Shown in pieces: positions 23,547-29,633 of a DNA stretch of 29,633 nt. Every line of letters begins with the position of its first letter. The stretch's first letter is position 1. The translations under genes and the position numbers were made by a program. Below the pieces are notes generated by a model. That model was not told where the DNA came from. It saw only the letters and a list, made by a program, of their open reading frames with translations, and made no database searches. Origin of the DNA: Bacteroidales bacterium (GTDB lineage: Bacteria; Bacteroidota; Bacteroidia; Bacteroidales; UBA932); NCBI GenBank assembly GCA_009774765.1, contig VSOK01000034.1:1-29633 (forward strand), given 5' to 3'.

Positions 23547-24527
23547 GTGAGGAACATTCTGAGACATATTTTCATTATAACCGTCTTTATGGCCGGTTTT
23601 TCATTGTGTGCAGAGGCCCAGTTCAAAGACGAGGCCTTTACCCAAACATACAATGAAAAAGGAGATACCACATCCGTAAGGGACACATCTGACAAAATGT
23701 TCTCTTTTGCGGAGCTGTTCGGAGGTGTCGCACACAAACGTGACCTAAGGATAGGAACAATGTTCACCGGATCGGTTTTCCTTCCGGGAATCTCTCAGGT
23801 GTACAACAGGGATTATTGGAAACTGCCTGTCATATATGGAGGAATAGGCGCATGCGCCGGACTTGGAGGCTATTATCTCCACGAATACAGCGTTTCCAAA
23901 AAGAGATACCAGGAAGCATTTGCCCAGGATCCGCTTACGGATCTGAGCATCAACTATAAAGCTAAGCAGACCGGAACCTGGCTGATGGTCGGGGCCGGAC
24001 TGATATACTGGGGTTCTATGCTCGACGGAGTGATATGCTACAAGAAGGATGTGCATCCGCATCCAGGAAGGGCTACCGTATATTCCATACTGCTCCCGGG
24101 ACTCGGACAGGCCTACAACGGTGAATACTGGAAAATACCGATCTATTACGGATGTCTTATAGGTTCTGCACATTTCCTTTACACCAACCACACCAACTAC
24201 CAGAGGTTCAAGAGGATACACAACGAAGCCACAACTTCGCCATCATACGACGGACCGATACAGGCAGAGACTGCCAAATACTACAGGGACGTCTACAGAA
24301 GATACAGAGACTATTCAATAGTGGCCATTGCGGCTTTCTATCTTCTGCAGGTAATTGATGCAAATGTCTTTGCATATATGCACGATTTTGAAGTGAGTGA
24401 CGACATCTCTATGGAGATCGCTCCAGCTGTCATCGCTCCGGACAACACGTATGCAATGAATTCCACAATGGTACGTAACAACATTACGGACAATGCCATA
24501 GGCCTAAGGATCGGATTGAGATTCTGA
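23547..24527 (+). CDS. DUF5683 family protein, exported or membrane-associated
   Basis: This 326-residue protein starts at a GTG codon. The GTG is preferred over an internal ATG at 23589 because it supplies the whole signal peptide (residues 1-24, IFIITVFMAGFSLCAEAQ). It contains two related segments, LPGISQVYNRDYWKLPVIYGG near residue 75-95 and LPGLGQAYNGEYWKIPIYYG near residue 180-200. This internal duplication of a P-G-x-x-Q-x-Y-N-x-x-Y-W-K motif, each followed by a hydrophobic helix, is typical of DUF5683 proteins found after parB in Bacteroidota. Function is unknown; the context with MltD suggests an envelope role. It starts 10 bases after parB. Confidence 0.8.
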   Translation: MRNILRHIFIITVFMAGFSLCAEAQFKDEAFTQTYNEKGDTTSVRDTSDKMFSFAELFGGVAHKRDLRIGTMFTGSVFLPGISQVYNRDYWKLPVIYGGIGACAGLGGYYLHEYSVSKKRYQEAFAQDPLTDLSINYKAKQTGTWLMVGAGLIYWGSMLDGVICYKKDVHPHPGRATVYSILLPGLGQAYNGEYWKIPIYYGCLIGSAHFLYTNHTNYQRFKRIHNEATTSPSYDGPIQAETAKYYRDVYRRYRDYSIVAIAAFYLLQVIDANVFAYMHDFEVSDDISMEIAPAVIAPDNTYAMNSTMVRNNITDNAIGLRIGLRF

Positions 24528-24547
24528 TATACAAAAGAGAGAGAAAG

Positions 24548-26176
24548 ATGATTAACAGGAGATTTTTTGCAGCCGCGGCAGCGGTTATTCTTATCGGTTC
24601 AACACCGGCATTTTCACAGACAAAAAAAGACAGGACACCAAAAAGGACAAAGCCTCAGCTTATAGAGGAGAACTCCAGATACATAGCTGTAATAGATTCA
24701 TTGAAAGCAGAAATAGAAAGGCTTTCAATGCCTGCCGACACGATCGTGGCAGAAGCTGCACCCCTATGTGAACTGGAACGCCAGATGGAATATACTCCGG
24801 AAACGACAGACAGCCTTCTCAATCTGTGGTATGTCCAGCAGAGCATCAACCGCGACTCGGTATACACCTGCTACAATATGGACAGTGTACGTTTCAAGTC
24901 CAACGTTCCGGATTCCGTATACCTCAGGCGCATAAAGGATATGAATTCATTCATAACCCTGCCATACAACGACATCGTACGCAACTACATAATACTGTAT
25001 TCGGACAAGATGTCAACACAGATGGGCAAGGTACTCGGACTGTCAAGGTATTATATGCCGATATTCGAGGAGATTTTCAATGAATACGACATTCCGGAGG
25101 AGCTGAAGGCTGTCGCCATAATCGAATCACTCCTGAATCCGACAGCGGTTTCACGGGCCGGAGCAAAGGGTATGTGGCAGTTTATGTACGGTACAGCCAA
25201 ACATTATGGGCTGACCATCAACTCATTCGTTGATGAAAGAATGGATCCCGTACAGGCCGCAAGGGCAGCTGCAAGATATTTCAAGGACTCATACGAAATC
25301 TTCGGAGACTGGAATCTTGCAATCGCTTCCTACAACTGCGGAGCAGGCAATGTCAACAAGGCAATCCGCAGAAGCGGAGGTAAAAGGGCTTTCTGGGACA
25401 TATATCCATACCTTCCGCGCGAGACAAGAGGATACGGCCCGGCATTTGTCGGAGCTCTCTATACTCTTAACTATTACAAAGAACACGGCATTGTGCCGGA
25501 AATGGTCGCCCTCCCGTTCGCAGTGGATACGGTTAAAGTCAACAGGATGCTGCATTTCAAACAGGTAAATGAACTTGTAGGAATCCCTGTGGAAGATCTG
25601 CGCAACCTGAACCCACAATACCGCCACGACATTGTGCCTGGCAACGAAAAGGAATATATCCTGAAAATTCCTTTCAATTACTCAAATGCGTTCATAGATG
25701 CGGAAGACTCACTGTATACATACAAGGCGGAGGAATACTTCAACCCTGTGACAATCAAAAAAATCAAGGACGGAGGAGACGGACAGCGCATTGTCTACAA
25801 GGTAAGAAACGGTGATGTCCTCGGAAAGATCGCCTCCAGGCACAGAGTGAGCGTCAACCAGATCAAGAGATGGAACAACCTGAAAAGCAACACCATCCGC
25901 GTAGGACAGAGACTGGTAATATACACAGGAAATTCAGCTGCGGCCGCCGCGGCATCAAAGCCTGAACCTTCAACGTCCGCATCATCATCCAAGCCGGCGG
26001 CCAAACCGGTATCTTCAGGATCCGGAGCCTATACTACATATACGGTAAAGAACGGTGACACTCTCTATGACATAGCAAAGCTTTATCCTGGAGTAAGCGC
26101 GCAGAACATTATGGACTTCAACGGTGTGGGATCAAAGATCAAACCCGGGATGACATTGAAGATTCCGACAAAATAA
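24548..26176 (+). CDS. MltD-like lytic transglycosylase with two LysM domains
   Basis: This 542-residue periplasmic enzyme cleaves peptidoglycan glycan strands. A signal peptide (residues 1-23, AAVILIGSTPAFS) is followed by a helical N-terminal region. The SLT domain covers about 165-310: catalytic Glu193 in AIIESLLNPTA, GAKGMWQFMYGTAKHYGL, and ASYNCGAGNVNKAI. Two LysM repeats bind peptidoglycan: YKVRNGDVLGKIASRHRVS (from about 416) and YTVKNGDTLYDIAKLYPGVS (from about 498), joined by a linker rich in A, S, P and K. The order signal-SLT-LysM-LysM matches MltD. It follows the DUF5683 gene by 20 bases and ends the parAB run. Confidence 0.92.
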   Translation: MINRRFFAAAAAVILIGSTPAFSQTKKDRTPKRTKPQLIEENSRYIAVIDSLKAEIERLSMPADTIVAEAAPLCELERQMEYTPETTDSLLNLWYVQQSINRDSVYTCYNMDSVRFKSNVPDSVYLRRIKDMNSFITLPYNDIVRNYIILYSDKMSTQMGKVLGLSRYYMPIFEEIFNEYDIPEELKAVAIIESLLNPTAVSRAGAKGMWQFMYGTAKHYGLTINSFVDERMDPVQAARAAARYFKDSYEIFGDWNLAIASYNCGAGNVNKAIRRSGGKRAFWDIYPYLPRETRGYGPAFVGALYTLNYYKEHGIVPEMVALPFAVDTVKVNRMLHFKQVNELVGIPVEDLRNLNPQYRHDIVPGNEKEYILKIPFNYSNAFIDAEDSLYTYKAEEYFNPVTIKKIKDGGDGQRIVYKVRNGDVLGKIASRHRVSVNQIKRWNNLKSNTIRVGQRLVIYTGNSAAAAAASKPEPSTSASSSKPAAKPVSSGSGAYTTYTVKNGDTLYDIAKLYPGVSAQNIMDFNGVGSKIKPGMTLKIPTK

Positions 26177-26205
26177 TCTTGCCGGCGACTATGCCGCAAA
26201 GGACA

Positions 26206-28011
26206 TCAGATGTCAAAGACTGCCTGCAGTTTCATTTCGGACTGGGGCAGTCTTTTTGTTGGCCCTGACGCAAAAGGATATTGGGTTGAAGACACCCTGA
26301 GATGAATCTTTACCCACTTAGCTGGCCTGATGCCTATTGTAAAAGCCTCCCAGCATCCCCTGCCGTAATATGCAGGCACATTGAAATTTCCCGGCGCATC
26401 ACGTTCGTAGGAATATATCCTGTCCTGCCAGGAATCCGCCCTGAACACCCCTGCACGAAGCCAGACAGCAACTATCCCGGCCCTGTATCCGCCCTCGATA
26501 TATGAGAGGAATGCGAAATCTTTGCAGAACAATGCATTGAATCTGACTGAAGCCATCCATTTCCCTGATGAATATTCCGTATCGCACCGTATATCTGTCC
26601 TGTTTGTCTCGCCTTCAGTCCTGAGACGTTCCGAGACACGCAATGCAATTGCGACAGAAGAAGAAATCTGCAGATTATAATCCAGCCGCATTTTCAATTG
26701 GCAGCTCTCCCCTTCCGCGCCATATTTCGGGACCGTAAAGCGTACCGCGTCAATGCTGAACATCCCGGAATGCCTGGCCACGGATGATCCGAATCCCTCC
26801 CTGCCTTTAAGTCTTATCCTTTTTCCCGTGGAGAAGCTTCCTCCGGCCGTTATTCCATATTCCTTTTCCGTATATCTGCAGACGAGTCCCGCCTCAAGGT
26901 CTCCGCATATCCTTAAAGCCGCTCCGGCCAATGCACGTGGAGCAGACCGGACAAATTCAAATGCAGCTTCTCCGAATATATTGACACCACGGATATTACC
27001 TCTGCAATCAGCGGAAACAAGAGCTTGGTCAAAAGGTTTTCCCGACATCCCGGCGGAGAGTTCTGCGGTCTCTCCGCAAAAAGTCAAGGATATCTGGAAA
27101 CTTCGTCCTGTCCATCCTGCATTCACCGCAGGCATAAGAGTCAATTTCTGTCCCTTCTTTCCGTACATCAGCTTGTACAGGCCTCCTGAAGCAAGCGAGG
27201 CTGCTATTGTAAAACGTCCTGCATTGAAATCGGCAGCTATCCCACGGAAAGCGTTTTCTCCGTTGAACGACCTGCAGGGAGAAATCCCCGACGGTCTCAT
27301 ACTGAAACTCTGAGGATAGCTGAATCCGCTTGTACGGAATCCGCTCCACAATGAAAGTCCCTGACCATAACGGAGATTGAAGTCGCCTATTATGATTTTT
27401 CCCAGCCTTTTTCTTCCGTATCCGGCCAAATAGAATGAACCTGTGCGTGGAATATGGTCTTTGGCAGAATAAGGCCTGCTGCAGGCTATGCCCAATTCAA
27501 CGGAACCGCCAGGACTTGAATGATATTTGAGACCATAGGCATAGTCCGCCACAGGACCTTTTATCCTGCCGCTTGACCTCATCGTCAGTATATTTGTACC
27601 GTATCCCTTCCCTGATGAAGAACGTCCGGCCTGCGCATAGGATTCAAGAGAGATGAACGGACACAGAATCTCTGCCGCGGATTCCGAAAATCCGTCCACG
27701 CAGGCAAGTTCTGCAAACGAAAGGATATCACCGTTCCTTTCCCTGTAGTCGATGACTGAAGCAGCCTGATATTGCGTAAACAGACCGCTTTCGGTCAGAC
27801 GTGCCGCTGTTGCAGAGTTTATCCGGACAGGATGCTCCATATACACTGAAAGCTGCTCTACAATCTGACTGTCAAGTTCTTCAGGATTCTCCACCCCGAG
27901 CAGGCGCATAATATGTACAAGTCCGTGTTCCCTGGAATAAGAATCAGGCAAAGAAACTGCCCAAAAACAAAGCAGAGCCACAAATCCGGCTCCAAATCTG
28001 AGATAACCCAT
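26206..28011 (-). CDS. Helix-hairpin-helix protein with probable outer-membrane beta-barrel
   Basis: This 601-residue exported protein starts at ATG 28011, preceded by a purine-rich GGGGAGGAT; the frame runs open to a TTG at 28044, which is less likely. A signal peptide (MGYLRFGAGFVALLCFWAVS) is followed by ComEA-like helix-hairpin-helix repeats at about 61-122 (PVRINSATAARLTESGLF; GDILSFAELACVDGFSESAAEIL). From about 135 the sequence is glycine- and aromatic-rich with alternating strands to the end (MKLQAVFDI, last residue Ile), like an outer-membrane barrel. The combination recurs in Bacteroidota; its function is not known. It converges on the MltD gene with a 29-base gap and no clear terminator. 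Confidence 0.72.
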   Translation of the reverse strand: MGYLRFGAGFVALLCFWAVSLPDSYSREHGLVHIMRLLGVENPEELDSQIVEQLSVYMEHPVRINSATAARLTESGLFTQYQAASVIDYRERNGDILSFAELACVDGFSESAAEILCPFISLESYAQAGRSSSGKGYGTNILTMRSSGRIKGPVADYAYGLKYHSSPGGSVELGIACSRPYSAKDHIPRTGSFYLAGYGRKRLGKIIIGDFNLRYGQGLSLWSGFRTSGFSYPQSFSMRPSGISPCRSFNGENAFRGIAADFNAGRFTIAASLASGGLYKLMYGKKGQKLTLMPAVNAGWTGRSFQISLTFCGETAELSAGMSGKPFDQALVSADCRGNIRGVNIFGEAAFEFVRSAPRALAGAALRICGDLEAGLVCRYTEKEYGITAGGSFSTGKRIRLKGREGFGSSVARHSGMFSIDAVRFTVPKYGAEGESCQLKMRLDYNLQISSSVAIALRVSERLRTEGETNRTDIRCDTEYSSGKWMASVRFNALFCKDFAFLSYIEGGYRAGIVAVWLRAGVFRADSWQDRIYSYERDAPGNFNVPAYYGRGCWEAFTIGIRPAKWVKIHLRVSSTQYPFASGPTKRLPQSEMKLQAVFDI

Positions 28012-28095
28012 ATCCTCCCCTCCTGTCTTCCGCACACTCTGCAATTGCCAGCCTCAAAATTAAGAAGTTTTTTCTCTTTTTAGCGTTTTTTGTGC

Positions 28096-28103
28096 TATTT
28101 TTG
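28096..28103 (+). promoter_or_regulatory. Probable -7 box of hpt
   Basis: TATTTTTG fits TAnnTTTG and lies 25 bases before the hpt ATG at 28129. TTTT at 28071-28074 is 21 bases upstream, a near match to the TTTG box. The surrounding T-rich sequence lowers confidence. Confidence 0.45.
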
Positions 28104-28128
28104 TGGCTTGTTTTTAGAAACCGTTTCT

Positions 28129-28674
28129 ATGGAAAAAGTAAGATTGCACGACAAGACTTTCAGGACCTTCATATCGAATCAGCAGATAATGAAGGCAATC
28201 GACAAAGTGGCGGCGCAGATCAATGCCGACTTCAAGGATTGTACGGATGTACCTGTTCTGCTGTGTGTCCTTAACGGCTCGATCATGTTCACGGCTGAAC
28301 TGATGAAGAGACTGGAATTCAATCTTCAGCTCGTGTCCGTAAAGATGACATCATATCAGGGCACATCAACCACCGGAAAAGTGAAGGTTGCGATGGGTCT
28401 CACGGCCGACATCAAAGGAAAGCGTGTCATCATTGTCGAAGACATCGTGGACACAGGCCATACGATAGTGGACCTGACAAATGTCCTCAAAGAGAACGGA
28501 GCGTCTGAAACTATGGTCTGCACATTGCTCTACAAGCCTGACTCATACAATCAGGATGTACCTCTGAAATATGTGGCAATGGAGATTCCAAATGATTTTA
28601 TCGTAGGTTTCGGGCTGGATTATGACGAGCTTGGACGAAACCTGAATGACATATATGTGCTGGACAATGATTGA
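28129..28674 (+). CDS. hpt: Hypoxanthine phosphoribosyltransferase
   Basis: This 181-residue enzyme of purine salvage joins hypoxanthine (and usually guanine) to PRPP to make IMP or GMP. The PRPP-binding motif is VIIVEDIVDTGHTI (100-113), and VLLCVLNGSIMFTAELM (43-59) and the flexible-loop VKMTSYQGTSTTG (71-83) match the family. DFIVGFGLDYDELGRNL near the end is the purine-binding and Mg2+ region of HPRTs. The frame is open back to 28090, but ATG 28129 matches the family start and lies after the promoter. adk follows after 31 bases, a salvage/energy pairing common in Bacteroidota. Confidence 0.93.
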   Translation: MEKVRLHDKTFRTFISNQQIMKAIDKVAAQINADFKDCTDVPVLLCVLNGSIMFTAELMKRLEFNLQLVSVKMTSYQGTSTTGKVKVAMGLTADIKGKRVIIVEDIVDTGHTIVDLTNVLKENGASETMVCTLLYKPDSYNQDVPLKYVAMEIPNDFIVGFGLDYDELGRNLNDIYVLDND

Positions 28675-28705
28675 TGTCATTGCAGAAACAATTAACTTAC
28701 ACAAG

Positions 28706-29278
28706 ATGAAATATTTTATTCTTTTTGGGCCTCCAGGTGCCGGCAAAGGTACTCAGGCCAGTGCTATGGTGGAGAAATACAACCTTCATCACATTTCTAC
28801 AGGAGCTCTCCTCCGCAAAGAGATTGCAGCAGGAACGGAACTCGGCCTGAAAGCCAAATCGCTGATCGACGCCGGAGCACTTGTTCCTGACGAGATCGTA
28901 GAAGGTATGATAGAATCTGAATTCAAGACCGTAAAAGGCGTAAACGGCTTCCTTCTCGACGGTTTCCCGCGTACTACGGCGCAGGCTGAAGTCTTGGACC
29001 AGATGCTTGCAAAGACATCAGAATCAGTCACTGCAGTCGTGTCAATAATGATTCCTGACGAGATGATCAAGGAGCGCATCAGACACAGAGCCACAATTGA
29101 AGGCCGTGCTGACGATGCAAAGGAAGAGACCATCAACAACAGAATCCTGACATACCACGAGAAGACAGAGCCGCTTGTGGACTACTACACCAAAGCCGGC
29201 AGATACAATGAAATCAACGGTACAGGTACCATAGATGAAGTCCGCGAAAATATTTTCGCCCTTATGGACACCCTTTAA
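28706..29278 (+). CDS. adk: Adenylate kinase
   Basis: This 190-residue enzyme interconverts AMP, ATP and ADP. The P-loop is GPPGAGKGTQ (8-17), followed by HHISTGALLRKEI in the AMP-binding region and GFLLDGFPRT (about 81-90). The lid is the short form without zinc cysteines (IRHRATIEGRADDAKEETINNRI). The frame opens upstream at 28646 inside hpt, but ATG 28706 gives the canonical MKYFILFGPPGAGKGT start. It follows hpt by 31 bases and is followed by a long hairpin and then obg. Confidence 0.95.
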   Translation: MKYFILFGPPGAGKGTQASAMVEKYNLHHISTGALLRKEIAAGTELGLKAKSLIDAGALVPDEIVEGMIESEFKTVKGVNGFLLDGFPRTTAQAEVLDQMLAKTSESVTAVVSIMIPDEMIKERIRHRATIEGRADDAKEETINNRILTYHEKTEPLVDYYTKAGRYNEINGTGTIDEVRENIFALMDTL

Positions 29279-29315
29279 TCCCTACGAGGTCCACAAACCT
29301 CTGGAGACGAACGAC

Positions 29316-29357
29316 TTACAGGCAAGTATACCCACGATGGAGCATACTTGCCTGTAA
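29316..29357. terminator. Long inverted repeat after adk, probable terminator
   Basis: TTACAGGCAAGTAT (29316-29329) and ATACTTGCCTGTAA (29344-29357) are perfect 14-bp arms around a 14-base loop. A smaller hairpin GAGGT-CCACAA-ACCTC lies at 29286-29301, and GAGAC (29304-29308) can pair with GTCTC (29366-29370) outside the long stem. No T-tract follows, so termination would not be of the classical type; a processing or stabilising role is also possible. Confidence 0.5.
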
Positions 29358-29409
29358 TGCATTAGGTCTCAAAACATTACAGGATTCCACCCGATTCTAA
29401 AATTTTGAC

Positions 29410-29417
29410 TATCTTTG
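29410..29417 (+). promoter_or_regulatory. Probable -7 box of obg
   Basis: TATCTTTG fits TAnnTTTG and lies 24 bases before the ATG at 29442. The expected TTTG about 20 bases upstream is absent (TTCC is there). Confidence 0.45.
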
Positions 29418-29441
29418 CGCACGTCAAAGATCAATCAGAAT

Positions 29442-29633
29442 ATGGCAGACAGCAATTTTATAGACTATGTGAATATTTTCTGCGCTTCCGTAAATGGAGG
29501 TGCAGGTTCAACCAAACTCAGATGAGAGAAATATATTCCAAAAGGAGGCCCTGACTCAGGAGACGGCGGACGCGGAGGCCATATCATACTGAGAGCCAAT
29601 CCGCAGTTCTGGACCCTTATACACCTGAAATAC
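29442..29633 (+). pseudogene. obg: GTPase Obg, 5' part, interrupted by an in-frame TGA
   Basis: Translation from ATG 29442 gives MADSNFIDYVNIFCASVNGG and then AGSTKLR, a TGA at 29523-29525 (codon 28), and then EKYIPKGGPDSGDGGRGG and HIILRANPQFWTLIHLKY to the window end. This is the N-terminal glycine-rich domain of Obg, the ribosome-assembly and stress GTPase. In relatives the segment reads R-R-E-K-Y, so the TGA replaces an Arg codon (one base from CGA or AGA). The frame is intact on both sides and no good start follows the stop. The glycine motif is also altered (SVNGG where SGKGG or SGNGG is usual). Obg is normally essential, so a sequencing or assembly error, a strain variant, or a second intact copy are all possible. 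The gene continues past the window. Confidence 0.75.

Noticed and set aside
29523..29525. TGA recoding to an amino acid across the genome (alternative code)
   Set aside because: TGA is the terminal codon of kdsC, maf, parB and the DUF5683 gene with the expected lengths, and the replaced residue is Arg, not Trp or Gly as in known TGA-recoding codes.

Overview
The window reads as chromosome from a member of the Bacteroidota, most likely the order Bacteroidales. The evidence is the promoter grammar (TTTG, about 20 bases, then TAnnTTTG, instead of -35/-10 boxes), weak Shine-Dalgarno sites, and typical Bacteroidota genes and gene orders: parA-parB-DUF5683-MltD, hpt-adk-obg, an AAA/DUF4143 ATPase, a C10 (streptopain-like) protease, DUF2807 and DUF3467. 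I cannot name a genus. TGA is an ordinary stop codon here (it ends kdsC, maf, parB and the DUF5683 gene).

Layout. (1) 1-3026, plus strand: an XRE-type regulator with palindromes in its leader, then pyrD and cinA overlapping by 4 bases, driven by a promoter inside a dispersed repeat. (2) 3131-10718, minus strand: a six-gene run transcribed valS, YbgC-type thioesterase, ABC-F ATPase, rlmB, DUF2807 protein, M19 dipeptidase, with gaps of 24 bases or less or overlaps. It starts from a tandem pair of the same promoter-bearing repeat. (3) 10719-15550: an accessory segment, AT-rich in places. It holds a DUF4143 ATPase behind a highly structured leader, a small lipoprotein, and a C10 protease whose end overlaps another lipoprotein gene. 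Duplicated upstream and downstream sequences frame the last two units. (4) 15548-20749, plus strand: DUF3467, kdsC, aldehyde dehydrogenase, maf and priA, closely packed behind a canonical promoter. (5) 20750-21727, minus strand: a lipid/diacylglycerol kinase abutting priA. (6) 21831-26176, plus strand: parA, parB, DUF5683 and an MltD-like transglycosylase. (7) 26206-28011, minus strand: a helix-hairpin-helix protein with a probable beta-barrel. (8) 28129-29633, plus strand: hpt, adk and the start of obg, which carries an in-frame TGA at codon 28.

Most genes are housekeeping: pyrimidine and purine synthesis or salvage (pyrD, hpt, adk), tRNA charging and ribosome function (valS, ABC-F, rlmB, obg), LPS Kdo synthesis (kdsC), chromosome segregation and replication restart (parAB, priA) and cell-wall remodelling (MltD).

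The unusual material is concentrated in four places. The first is a roughly 79-base repeat that carries a complete promoter and a hairpin with compensatory base changes, found ahead of both pyrD and valS. The second is the C10 protease/lipoprotein cassette with its duplication scars. The third is a chain of hairpins before the DUF4143 ATPase. The fourth is the interrupted obg. No tRNA, rRNA, CRISPR array, insertion sequence or consensus parS site was found.
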